64,000 nucleotides of DNA, from positions 25,373,716 through 25,437,715 of the forward strand of contig NC_045144.1 of the NCBI RefSeq assembly GCF_008831285.2, in the 5' to 3' direction. This DNA is from Nymphaea colorata (taxonomy: Eukaryota > Streptophyta > Magnoliopsida > Nymphaeales > Nymphaeaceae). Below are positions 10,501-35,510 of this stretch, piece by piece. Each line of letters begins with the position of its first letter. The stretch's first letter is position 1. The notes below the pieces were generated by a model. The model did no database searches. It was not told where the DNA came from and saw nothing but the letters and a program-made list of their open reading frames with translations. Position numbers and translations under genes: made by a program.

Positions 10501-13500
10501 GAAGAGTGCTACTACGAACACGATTTGCAGGTAAAAGTATTGATTTCTGGCTTTTAGGAGGTGCAAATAAATCAAGACTTTCCAGTGCTGATATGCTTGT
10601 GAAATCAATAGAAAAGGCTTCTCGTTTTCTGTTATTTGGTTTCTTGGCAATTGGTTGTGATTCAGTTGAAGAATCTAGAATTGAATCTGAACCTAGAATG
10701 AACAAACGTGAGGCCTTCAATTAATCTAAAGAAGCATAAATAAACCAACCACAATAAAGCATATCGAAAAAATGGAGCATCTGATCGATAGCAGCAATTG
10801 TAACTTATATACCTTTTGCCTTCCTATACTTCCAATGGTCAGGACCAGCCCAAGCATTAGTCTTTGAGGAGAAGGCTAACCCTAAAATTAAATAGTCCAT
10901 TTCCTCATAGTTGTCACCTCTTTCATCTTCATGAGGTGCATAGTTATCACCTAGGGCATCCTGTCAATGACTTTAATTAACCATCCAAGCGACAAATGTG
11001 AAGATGCTTTAGAAAAATACTATGGACGATACCTCTTCATTAGACACCAAATTCGGAAATATAGTAGTGGAATGCTCATCTGCGGTGCTCAACTGGTCCT
11101 CATGTTCAAAATCACATGGTTCATAACCATCAAACTGGTTTGCTTCTATCTCCACTTCTGGCTCCATCATGCTGTCACAAGTTTCATCCATATCATATCT
11201 CGTTGCTTTTTGGCTTGTAAAAGCTGCAAATTGTCTCTGATTTTCTTCATCGAACAGTGCAACAATATCTTGAAGCGTTGGAGAAATTTCATTTTTTATG
11301 GACATTCCAGACATCATCTTCTCAATGCAATCTACAAAAAAGTGTCATTTATTGTGTTATCACATATTTAGCCTAGGCAAAAGGGCATAATTTTTTTCTC
11401 ATTAATCGGCACTTTACCACTTGCAAAAGAGATGTCAATTGTTTCTAAACTTGTGCTTGTTTTTTCTGAAGTGCTCTTTCCAGGAACTTCCATAGAATCA
11501 AAAAGTACCCGACAACCACCATAAACACCTAAATTGTTCAAAAGTAGTCCTCTGGCACCTCCTTCATCAAACTGTGCAGATGTTTGATGATATAAAGGAT
11601 CCACAGTGAATGCCACTACAAGCCAATTAGACAAAGAGTTGGTGGATGATTGATCAGGTTTTATGCAGAACAGGATACAGAAGCAACCTATTTGGCTTCA
11701 AAGGAGGAAAAAATATCGCACCATCAAATTTCTTCAAATTGAGAGCCTCAAAAGATGATTCTAGTGTTGATAGTGGAAATGCCTGCATAAAACAGATAAT
11801 ATGATGATTCTATATGTACATAATTATGACAAATTAGATAATATTTTGCACCTTCTTCTCCATTTCTTTCTTAACCACATTCTCCTCCTGTCCTGTGTTG
11901 GTGCAATCACCTTCAGCAGCTGCTTCTTCTGCAATGATGAGTCACGCATAATAGTCAATAATTAAAGGACCCATACCACAACTATGAAAATTCAATCAGA
12001 CGACAAGACTCAAGTTTTATGGATAGGCTCAAAATTTAGTAATAGAAGATTTAACTATTGAAGGGAGGAAAAAAAATTGCATATGATGATTGCTTGCAAA
12101 TGAAAACATGCAAAAAGAAAATAAGAAACAGAATATCTTGTGCTTGCTTTGTGAAAGATCAAGCTTCAACGCTTCAACACTTCAAGCATCCATTTAGTTG
12201 CTGTAAATCTTTAAAAAAATGGATACTGTGGTGCTGTGTGGCATGAGATAAATGCATATCCATAGCATGTCAAACACCATATCCCTGTTACATTAATAGA
12301 AGGTTAAAAATTCATCTGGGAGAAACAGATTCACTGTTTTTGGTAAAAAGTAAATGCCATAGGACGAGCAAATCGTGATCTTTGAATCAAAAATTCTGAT
12401 TCAATCGGTTCTCATTTCCGCTAGTCCACTATTGTACTGCCTACAGTACCTGAATTTAGGTGGGAAGTTCCTTGAAATAATAAATGTTTTAATAAAACAC
12501 AACCAAACCAGCAGATCCAGTTTTAGAAAGTCTGTTGGATACTCGTTCGTGGAAATTCCTTTTCATAGATCCCATAACTTCGAAACCCAGTGACTCGTTC
12601 AAGGTGCCTTACTAGGTCAACTAGTAGGTTGACATGGCCCTCATATGCCTAGCTTCATTATACGGACCCATTAGCATAAATTCGTTATATATGAATAGCT
12701 ACACTAAATTGTCAGACCAAATATGCAATAAACAAAATTTCCAAAATACCAAACCTCCGTCCTCACGCCCTGCACGGTTAATTCCCCCAAGAACTTTGTA
12801 TGCTTCCGAATGTGCTGAATCAACTCTCAACGAGTAAATCTTCACCCCAGCTTCCAATGTACAGCTAGCCTAGAAAAGGCTACGTCTTGTCAATTGGAGT
12901 AGAATAGAGTAGAGTATAAAGAGAGAGAAAGAGAGAGAGAGAGGTTGGGGGATGGGGAGGAGGAGGGGAAGGGGAAGGGGTCACGGTCGCTTACCTTCTG
13001 GAAATTGGTCTCAGTGTCGTCATCTTCCACTTTGATAATGACACTCAAGTGATCTATAAGACTCAGCTCCCACGTATTCTTTTGGTTTATTTTCTAAAAA
13101 GGAAAATTAACAAAAGAGCAGCCTTTGAGAACTGAAAGAAAGTGTTAAGCAGAAAATCCATATTAAAAGATTATAACAAAATATTTGCATAATAACAGGA
13201 GGAACCGCGGAATTCTTTGAAGGAAATGAGAAAACAAAGTAAAATGGCATCAGAAACATATTGAGTTGTTTTTAAAGCTCAGATGCAAATAGATTACTTT
13301 CACAAACAGCAGGAAACTTATGAAAATTTTAAATATTGAGTAGAAGTTGGTGCAGTAGCCACGAAAGAAAGGAAAATTATGTAAGGGCAAAATATGGGCG
13401 TACATTTTCACTGGCGAGCTTGATGCAGTTCTGGAAGAGCTCGACAATCTGGGCCTTGCAGAGCAGGTCCTCTCCCGCAGGGAGCGCTTCTCGATCGGCG

Positions 13501-13685
13501 CGTCCGACGAAAGATTTCCTCCGCGACGCGGCAAACCTAGCGGCACGGGCCTGGGCGCGCTCGAGCTGGTCGTCGTTCGAGCCGAGGGTGAGACCGGCCG
13601 CCGGTGGGGACTGCAGGAACCTTGCCGCCACCGGAGTCCTCTGCCTCGCCGCCGGCTTTTCCGGCGTCACGACCGCCGATGCCAT
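7518..13685 (-). CDS. CAPH: Condensin complex subunit 2 (CAP-H, Barren/kleisin family)
   Basis: The kleisin subunit of condensin I bridges the SMC2/SMC4 heads and is needed for mitotic chromosome compaction. I reconstructed 13 exons on the minus strand: 13404-13685, 12995-13093, 12755-12869, 11852-11928, 11722-11782, 11418-11615, 11033-11331, 10813-10960, 10436-10692, 10291-10321, 9552-9691, 8526-8636 and 7518-7736. Phase is kept throughout and gives 678 residues, close to the family length. Signature segments are GSNDDQLERAQARAAR and KAQIVELFQNCIKLASEN near the N-terminus, KKFDVAFTVDPLYHQTS and GVYGGCRVLFDS in the middle, PRQVNKIEVQYDK, and DISPHLCFICLLHLANEH at the C-terminus. The C-terminal segment is the part that contacts an SMC head in kleisins. 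The start codon at 13685 has a good context (G at -3 and +4). Exon 10 is only 31 bp. The identity is confident; individual splice sites are inferred. Confidence 0.95.
12580..12625. mobile_element. Fragment of a hAT-type MITE in a CAP-H intron
   Basis: The phrase aaacccagtgactcgttca, followed by cttactaggtcaactagtagg, shares its vocabulary and order with the 749-bp hAT-type MITE at 46947-47695 (ctactaggtcaactcagtag). It lies between CAP-H exons 3 and 4. No ends or target duplication were defined, so it is probably a remnant. Confidence 0.4.
12916..12980. repeat. Purine-rich simple sequence next to a CAP-H splice donor
   Basis: A run of gagagaaagagagag followed by G-rich aggagggg motifs lies just downstream (in gene sense) of the donor of CAP-H exon 2. 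On the transcribed strand it is pyrimidine-rich, and it sits about 45-110 bp before the acceptor of exon 3. Confidence 0.6.
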
Positions 13686-14062
13686 CTCCACAAGACGCAA
13701 GAAGGAGGGAAGAAGGAGAAGACGAAGGCGTTTTTCTGTTCGCTACTGTGTTTCCCGTTTCCCCCCTTTTCCCCACTTTTGAATGGGGATGGCGATAATT
13801 ACGGAAGTGGTCCCTCAATTTTCTTATAATTGTATGAACGTACGAACCGGTTCCGGTGTCCTTGTCAAACCGGAAGCAAATGATGACTCGGGTTTCGCAA
13901 TCCCGTGGAACGTCAAACACGGAAGCGTCTTCCCCAAGTTCGACTTAAATTCCGCTTCCCGGAGCCCTCTGCCGCGGAGTGCGGTTGCGTCAAACTCCTC
14001 CGTCGAGTCCTTCGCTCCGGCGAGTCCTCCGGCCTTCTTCCCCGATCCTCGCCCGCTGTTCA
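13686..14062. promoter_or_regulatory. Probable shared upstream region of CAP-H and HAL3
   Basis: CAP-H reads leftward from 13685 and the HAL3-like gene reads rightward from 16627. The GC-rich stretch at 13930-14060 ends in gctgttcag followed by GTATTG, which looks like an untranslated first exon and its splice donor. A matching acceptor (ttgagtgcag) occurs at about 16572, shortly before the HAL3 start. If so, the two genes share a bidirectional promoter at about 13690-13930. The exon layout is an inference from splice signals and composition. Confidence 0.35.
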
Positions 14063-15931
14063 GGTATTGTTCCCCAATCTCTTATTAGTGAATCGACTCC
14101 TCCGACCTGTTTTCTTCTTCATCTCAACGTCATTTAAGTGGAATGGTATTGGTTCTACCTTCTTTGCTCCACGTTCATTTGACAAATTTCACCACTTCCA
14201 CGCGACCCAGCAAGGGAGAGAGATGGGGACAGACACTGAGGCACGGAGAGTTCGCTCTCCGTCTCTTGGAATTTGGTGGACACTTTCCCTGACTAGAATT
14301 TGGTGGCGCGGGAGTTGTTGGGTATTAGTGGGGTGTCAATCGGGAAAGAAGAGGAATTCAGAGAGAGGCTCACAGCCCTACTGCTGATAATGGTAAAAAC
14401 AAGGGAAAATCTTTGCTCTCTATTGCTTATCCCTCTTGAAATCCAACCACCGCAACCCACTCTCTGTTGGCATGCGCAGAGACCTACCTCATGGTTGGCG
14501 TCCTCAACCGACTTACCTGTGTTCTTACTGTTCCACCTTCGATCTGGTAAGCTAGAAGCACAAGCAGATTATGTATCTTCTTTCTGCTTTTTCTGGTGGG
14601 TAGTCGACAAATTGAGTTGACCAACTGGATTTTTGGTCTCATATTACGCCTTGAGGATTGTTTTTCTCATTTTTCTTCTGGTGGGAGGCTGGAATCTCTG
14701 TCTTGGGCTGAGCAGCCAAATTTTTAGTTTTATATTCCCATTGATGATTCGTTTTCCTCATTTTTCTTTTCTGGGAAGTCTGAAATCCATGCTTTCTGGT
14801 CAGACAGTCGATAAAGTCAGTTGAAATCAACATTTACTCTCGTATTCGTGTTAATGATTTGTTTCTTTTTTTGCTTCTGAGGGAAATGGGAATGTTCCTT
14901 TCTGTTTTTCCTACCGACGGGGTTCATTTCGTGGTCCTTTGCATCAGTTCGTTGTGTGCTCTATTTTGTTCTAGGGATTTTTGCACAGGAATTTCCTTAT
15001 TGAGGTTTGTAGTTTGCACAGTCCCCTGGAAAGAAAGGAAAATTTTTGAAGTCACAGAGCCTAGAGAAATTAGGTTCTCATGTTATTCGACCGACACCAC
15101 CATGTAATTGGATAAAACTGCGAGAATATCCTATCTGAGCATTGCAGTCCGCTGTTGGGCACACTATACACTCATGATGCCCTTTGATTTATCTTCAAAC
15201 TTGGTTGATATACATTATGCTGTCTTGCTTGATTTCAGCATGTTATTGGGACATGTTTGCTAACTTGGGCTTGCAAGACTGACGTTTAGGACAGTAGCTA
15301 TAATCGGTATTGCAATGTCCACAGGTCTGGTTTGTCATGTATATGATCGATGTAATTCGATTCATACTCCTTGCAGTTAGTTTTCTTAATTTTACCAGTC
15401 GTTTTGTTCCTTTTCACCTACTACGTTTTTAAAATCATTTCGTTTATATTTTGACGCTAAAATTATACAATCCCATCTGCTGAGGCCTGAGGGTCTTCAT
15501 TTTAGTATAGAATATTTTAGTATTCAGTATTATAGTCCAGGCTCATATTCACAGTTTTGCTGTCCAGGACTGTTTGGCCTGCTTATATGCCAAACACGAC
15601 CACAATTGTCTGTGTAATTCATTCCTGAGTTCCTGGAATTTTTGTGCTGTTCCATCAAACAGAAGGAGATGGTTTCTGGAAAAAATGATTCCAGGCCATC
15701 AAAGACTATCCAAAAATGGAACCTGGGAAACATTACCCTTTTCCAACTTCAACTGGGATAATGTTCCTGGAAACATTATTCACTTCAGTCTTAATTTTGG
15801 TTCTTGTTGAATTGAGGGCGTGGTTTTGAGACCTTTGGAGTATAGATGTTAACAGAACAGAACTACTAAACTAACCTGAATTGAATTGGTGTTTGATATT
15901 GTTAATGCTCAAGCATTGTTCTTCTCAAATG

Positions 15932-15936
<5 letters not shown>

Positions 15937-15991
<55 letters not shown>
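15937..15991. repeat. (AT)n microsatellite
   Basis: About 27 uninterrupted AT dinucleotides. Unlike the arrays at 18904 and 28569, it is not bounded by obvious inverted arms. Confidence 0.95.
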
Positions 15992-15994
<3 letters not shown>

Positions 15995-16039
15995 GAAAAC
16001 AGGTAGCTACCAGACCCTTATATACCATATTGGATGGAA

Positions 16040-16290
16040 ATTGTATGAGTCATTGATTTTAAGGAGATTGGATTGTGGAGATTAAGTTGAAAAAAGAAAT
16101 AGTTACAGAACTGTATTTTCAAAAGACAGAACTACCCTTGAAAAGATGGCAAGGGATCTCGATTAAGGAAGCCGATTTCTTTCCTCCTATGAGAGGTATT
16201 TCTGTCTCTTGAAAATACACGTGTGTTGTATTTTTTTTCAACTTAATGTTCATCATCCGATCTCCTTAAAATCAACAGCTCATATGATTC
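16040..16290. mobile_element. Foldback (long terminal inverted repeat) element
   Basis: The left arm at about 16040-16132 and the right arm at about 16198-16290 are inverted copies of about 90 bp around a loop of about 65 bp. Paired landmarks are gattttaaggagatt with the reverse complement of gatctccttaaaatc, attaagttgaaaaaa with ttttttcaacttaat, and gtattttcaaaagacaga with tctgtctcttgaaaatac. This is the architecture of a foldback MITE. Exact ends and target duplication are blurred by the neighbouring AT and GT microsatellites. Confidence 0.7.
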
Positions 16291-16299
16291 CTATCTCTG

Positions 16300-16318
16300 T
16301 GTGTGTGTGTGTACATGT
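16300..16318. repeat. Short (GT)n microsatellite
   Basis: A short GT-repeat run at the right edge of the foldback element. Confidence 0.8.
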
Positions 16319-16587
16319 ATCCCAAATGTTATCATACACAAGCTTCTAATAAAAAAGGCTACTTATGGCTTGCAGAACCCTTTGTTTTAGAAGCTTTGTT
16401 GGCATTATAGTATGTTACATCTTCTCTGCAGTTTATATCTCAGTTTACATGAAAATTTGATCAATGTCTTTCTATTTGTCATTAAGTATGTGAGGTCTAC
16501 AAAGTTTACCTTTTCTGGTTCTTGGTTTTCCTCTATAAAAATATTAATATGGCTTGTCCTTTTTGAGTGCAGAATATAATTATGTGA

Positions 16588-16611
16588 AGCTAGTGGAAGT
16601 GTAGCTGCAAC
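16588..16611 (+). repeat. Duplicated HAL3 coding fragment just upstream of the start
   Basis: These 24 bases match, with only a few differences, the coding bases of the ASGSVAAI segment inside exon 1 (about 16672-16695). The copy lies in the leader, about 84 bp upstream and outside the open frame. It looks like a small local duplication. Confidence 0.6.
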
Positions 16612-16626
16612 AAGTATCATCCTTGA

Positions 16627-17347
16627 ATGCAAGTTGACATGGGCTCAGAAAGACCTCGTATTCTCTTGGCCGCAAGTGGAAGTGTCGCTGCAATAAAGTT
16701 TGGAGCTTTGTGTCACAGTTTTTCTGAATGGGCAGAAGTCAAAGCAGTAGTGACCAAGTCTTCCTTGCACTTCATTGATAAAGCATCGGTTCCAAGTGGT
16801 ATAAGTCTTTACACGGATGAAGATGAATGGACTAGTTGGAAGAAAATTGGAGATAATGTACTTCATATTGAACTCCGCAAGTGGGCCGATGCTATGGTTG
16901 TTGCTCCATTATCAGCAAATAGTCTTGCAAAGGTAAGCTGCTCAAGTAATTTGGTCATTTTTTCTTAATTTTGTTTATTTTTCTAATATGTTTTCCCTTT
17001 ATGTACGTCTTTTTTTGTAGAATGGGTTTAATTTCTCTTATTTTCACCTTTAGATGGCAGGAGGTTTGTGTGACAACTTGTTGACATGCATTATCCGAGC
17101 CTGGGACTTTAGCAAGCCACTCTTTGTTGCTCCTGCTATGAACACCTTCATGTGGAATAGCCCTTTCACTCAGAAGCATCTAGATTTGGTAGGTGAATTA
17201 GGTGTTTCCGTCATTCCTCCTATCACAAAGAAGCTGGCTTGTGGAGACTATGGCAATGGTGCGATGGCTGAACCTCACTTGATTGATTCAACTGTAAGAA
17301 TGTACATTGCAAATTCGCATGACCAGTCAACCAACACAAATTGCTGA
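16627..17347 (+). CDS. HAL3: Phosphopantothenoylcysteine decarboxylase (HAL3/CoaC-like)
   Basis: This FMN enzyme decarboxylates 4'-phosphopantothenoylcysteine to 4'-phosphopantetheine in coenzyme A synthesis, normally in the cytosol. Two exons, 16627-16932 and 17054-17347, join in phase to give 199 residues, close to plant HAL3 proteins. Visible features are the N-terminal flavin-binding RILLAASGSVAAIK, the active-site histidine in VLHIELRKWAD (about H80), PLSANSLAK, the substrate-binding PAMNTFMW (about N132) and the flap/catalytic cysteine in LACGDYGNGAMAEP (about C165). All the family's key residues are present. A second ATG at 16639 gives a protein 4 residues shorter. It diverges from CAP-H. 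Plant HAL3 proteins have also been linked to salt tolerance and growth, which the sequence cannot show. Confidence 0.95.
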
Positions 17348-18903
17348 AAATGTATTGTTTATGTATCTGCTTGACGACGAAGTAGTTATTTTTTGTTACA
17401 TCGGTTTATTTGGTAGACATAATTTGCCTTGTATTTCAAAAACATTATTCTGTCTGTATGTACCATTAATTTTTTTAAAAGGCTAAAATTTGAGCATGTC
17501 CGAAATTGTTTACTACTTTCACGTGATGATGAGTGCACTTACTCAAGTATCTTACTCTACCCCTTGTTAAGGTAATTTAGAGCCTTAGACACAAGGAACC
17601 AAACTATTAAATGCTTACATGCAGGTTTGCGTCTTGCATGTCAATTTTAATGCCATACAGATCGTTGGCACTTGATCTAGCTGTGATAAAACAGTCTTAT
17701 TTACTAAGGTATTATGCTTTGAGCCACACTTTTAAGTTTTAAGGATGTCACTGTGGGAAGTACAAGTTGAATCATGCATGGCATTCAGTTGGGCTACTTT
17801 TGGTTGCCTCAAATCTTAGATCGAATGTAATTTCAGGCCGTCAAATCTTAGATTCACTGTGGTTTTTATGACCTCATCTGAGGAGGGTCAGTTTACATGC
17901 TACCGTCCCATGAATCCATCCCCAAAATATGGGGCAAATCTCTCTCTCTCTCTCTCCCCCCTCCCCCCAAAGGGCATTAGTTTTACTGGTCGAACATGAG
18001 GCACATAAATAGCGGGTTTCTTTTGTGGGTACTATTTTTCGAAAGTGATCTTAGTTGTGGGAAATATCTAATTTAAAGCACTATTGGCTACATGGATTGC
18101 TGAAGGAAAAATTGAAGGATGTCAAGCATGAACCAGTGATGGCCTAAAGAAGAAGGGAGCTCGTCTTTTTCTAGGTCAGATTCTCAAAAACTTGTTTAAT
18201 CCAATTATTTTCATAGTTAAAAAGGTACGAGTCTTTGAAGCTCACAACAGCAACAATTCATGGATAAGCATAAACTATTTAGAAATTTAAAAATGAAAAA
18301 GTTCAAAGTCTTGATCAGTCTTTTATGATCCACCAAAGGTGAGACTGTTGATTTTTAAAATCTTAAAGGTTCCGATCTCATCTCAAGTTTGTGAACCTTT
18401 TTCAACTGTTTTTCATGTTAAAAGCAAAGACATAGATAGTTTTGAACTTATAGATTCTTAAAGAGTCCCTGCCCATGTATCATATCACAAGAACTTTGCA
18501 GACTTGCATCAATTTTCAAAAAAGTTGTCTCATATTTTGCAATGCACTCCAATCTGGTCCTTTCTTTTTAAGATTTATGTTTTGAAAACGTGGTTGGATG
18601 ACCCGAGGGGCATAGCTCAAATGGGTGGCCTTGGACGCATTACCTAGTGTCTTTCCAGCTCAACCTATGTGGGTCAAGTTGACCCACATGAAATCACATC
18701 GCTTGGTATACATCTTTGCATTTTGGGGGCAAAGGGAGAAATCTCACTCTCAGCTCTCGTTTGAGTGGTGGGATAACATTCCTGCTCATCTCAAAACATG
18801 GCTGGATAATGATCAAAACATGGCTGGATAATGACCATGGTTAGATACAGGGGTGGATGGACCACTTTACCACTCAATACGCTTAAGTTAAAGCTATGAG
18901 GCT
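17348..18903. other. Intergenic DNA, no gene seen
   Basis: The 3' end of the HAL3-like transcript must lie in the first few hundred bases. The rest holds a short CT/C run near 17940-17970 and old AT-rich sequence. The open frame at 18625-18831 resembles no protein I know. A phrase at 18783-18833 (acatggctggataatga) is doubled in tandem. Confidence 0.5.
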
Positions 18904-18917
18904 TGAACCTTTGAGAT

Positions 18918-18993
<76 letters not shown>

Positions 18994-19006
18994 ATCTCAA
19001 AGATTC
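18904..19006. repeat. AT-cored palindrome (hairpin-forming)
   Basis: An uninterrupted AT array of about 70 bp is bounded by perfect inverted arms: ctttgagatggtttat on the left and ataaaccatctcaaag on the right. The arms extend a few more bases with one mismatch. The whole could form a single cruciform of about 100 bp. The poly Tyr-Ile open frame across it is an artefact. Confidence 0.9.
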
Positions 19007-20065
19007 AAATGATAAACAAACAAGTATGTGAATTAATTTAGTAAGGAATTAAAAAACTGCATAAAACTTTTATGACTTGGGCAACCATTAAACTTTATGG
19101 CATAGACAACCATGTTACGTTAATGAAAAAACATCACCCTAACAATATTTACAAAAGGCTTTTTCATTTTAATAATAACAATGAAAATGAGATGAACAGT
19201 TATCTGCCCAAAAAATTCGTCGTTGGGTGAAAAAAAAAACCCTTCCATTAGGTTATTTAAAAGAATGAGCCAAAGTGGTTTTCAAAAAGCTGATTTTTTT
19301 AGATACCTTGTTTGAAGGTGATCCAAACACCCTAAAAAGTGAAGTTTGGAAAGCAATACTCTGTTTTTCTTCTCAAATGTTGATTTGAAGGTGTGTCCAA
19401 GGGCACCCTTAATATTTTTACTTTTTAAGTGGCTCATTAGACATTAATAAGATAAATTGTAATTTAGTAAAGAATATTAATAAATAATTGCAGCTAAACT
19501 ATTTGTTTATCAAGTTAAATGAAGCTTACTTTAAGCCTTTTGGATGAAAAATGATCAGATGATTAATCTCACTATTCAAGTGGGAGCCGAGGATTAATCT
19601 TACTGTTGGAGTACTGTTGGAGTGAGAGCTAAAGCTTTCTCGCTACTCCTCACCCTTAGGATTAAGATCTAATGTAAGACTGATACAGCGATAGAGTCAA
19701 AAAAAAATTTCTTGGATACGGGCCAAAATATTATTTTTTAAAATTTATATATGGAATAAGTAAAATTTTTTAAAATTTACAAGTAATTTTTCTTTTTTTT
19801 TTAAATAAAGAGAAGCAAAGACCCATGCGAAACCTGCCACATATGCTCTCCAAAGACATCGTTTTAGATATTTGAAACGTTTTTTTTAAATTTAAAAAAA
19901 TGTTGTTCCGCTTTCTGTAATTATGAGAAAAAAATATGCCTCATAATGAAATTTTGCTTTTCAACCCGAAGTCATGAAGCCTTCATGGCCATGTAACCTG
20001 CTAAGGAAGCGCGGGAAGGGCGGTCATGTGAAGTTTTGAAATTTTAAAGGGTAAAAACGTCAAAA
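19007..20065. other. AT-rich upstream region of the LeuRS gene
   Basis: AT-rich with long A and T runs and no coding signal. The LeuRS promoter and leader should lie at its right-hand end. I saw no clear TATA box whose position I would trust. Confidence 0.4.
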
Positions 20066-20101
20066 GTGCCAAGGGAATTATCACTCCCCAGTCCCTCACG
20101 A

Positions 20102-20239
20102 ATGCTGCGTTATCTCCCAATTTGTGGTTCGCTCGCGTCTCTCTCCTTCAGCGCGCAAGCAAAATCTGCTCTCTGCTGTGTGTCCATTTGCCTTCCAAAA
20201 TCCCAAAAGCTGAGAAGTAGACGACGAGGCGAAGAAGAG
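20102..20239 (+). other. In-frame N-terminal extension of LeuRS (alternative start)
   Basis: The ATG at 20102 is in frame with the start at 20240, with no stop between, and would add 46 residues that are also rich in Ser, Leu and Arg and almost free of acids until the end. Translation from either site would give an N-terminus of organellar-targeting type. Plant organellar LeuRS is known to be dual-targeted. Whether the transcript begins upstream of 20102 is unknown. Confidence 0.4.
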
Positions 20240-34655
<14,416 letters not shown>

Positions 34656-35170
34656 AAATGCTATACTAGATACCGTTTTTCTTTTTCTTTTTTTCCCCAT
34701 TTTTTTTCGGGGGCGATATTTTCTCGCTGTATGTACTAGATGAGTCATGTTTTGAGGAACTTCATGCAGCCAATTTTTGTAAAGATACTGCGAGAACAGC
34801 TTGCTTGACAACCAATAAAATGTATTTTGTCTTCTTTCCCCAGACTATCCACTTTGGCTATAAGATGCCATTCTTTGTTAAAATAAAACGATTTCGTGAA
34901 TATGCAAATCCTTTATTGGCCGAAGAAATCAAAAGTGTTTAGCTTCCAGAGTTCCAGCAAAACCATAGCGTAGAATAAAGGACAGGAGCAGTGATATATG
35001 AGGCAGAAGCAGGAAGCAGATATTCTAAAAAATATTACATTGGGACAACCAATGGGATTAAGGAGGCAGTCTGAAGTGAGAAAAAACTCAGTGGTTGTGG
35101 GCAACAGGTGTTGCCTCCCAGACTCCCAGTAACTCTGCGGCTAACTGTCCCAGAATGTGATGTACACAAA
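34656..35170 (+). other. LeuRS 3' flank with candidate poly(A) signals
   Basis: The T-rich sequence after the stop codon contains caataaaatg at about 34813 and aaaataaaac at about 34880, which could direct polyadenylation. No further gene was seen. Confidence 0.4.
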
Positions 35171-35510
35171 AGGTAGAGCTGTACAACGGCAGCTCGAGCT
35201 TGACTTGATAAGCCGATCACAGCTGAAGCTCAACTTGCTTAAGCTCGTTTATCAACTCCCCATTTGACCTAATCTCTTTCCTTCATGTTAAGTTCAAAAA
35301 TTGTTAAAAGAAAAAAAGAATGATAACCTAGATTAAACGAGCTTACTTGAATTTAATCAAGTTGAGTTCATGTAACTAGAACTCGCCTCATTTATAAGCT
35401 CAAGTTTTCTGTCAAGATCGAACTCGACTCGTTTAACAAAGGAGTTGAACTTGAGTCGAGCTTAACAAAACGAGTACGAGTTGGCTCGGCTCATATTGCA
35501 GTCCTATATG
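35171..35510. mobile_element. MITE-like element of the CTCGAGC/GAGCTCG type
   Basis: The left end, tagagctgtacaacggcagctcgagcttg, and the right end, whose complement reads taggactgcaatatgagccgagcc, are similar in inverted orientation. The inside is built from repeated gctcgtttat, cgagctt and actcgac words. Such elements are common in plant genomes and are usually attributed to the hAT group. No convincing target duplication was found. Confidence 0.5.

Larger units (their letters stand above)
14063..16571 (+). other. Probable 5' leader intron of the HAL3-like gene
   Basis: No protein family was recognised in the open frames here (14300-14620, 14633-14824, 14859-15107, 15574-15810). The stretch is T-rich in the plus sense, as plant introns are, and contains the AT microsatellite and the foldback element described separately. 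A leader intron of about 2.5 kb would fit the proposed first exon. Confidence 0.35.

Noticed and set aside
18791..19000. Minus-strand open frame with a poly Tyr-Ile tract
   Set aside because: It is a translation of the AT microsatellite and its palindromic arms.
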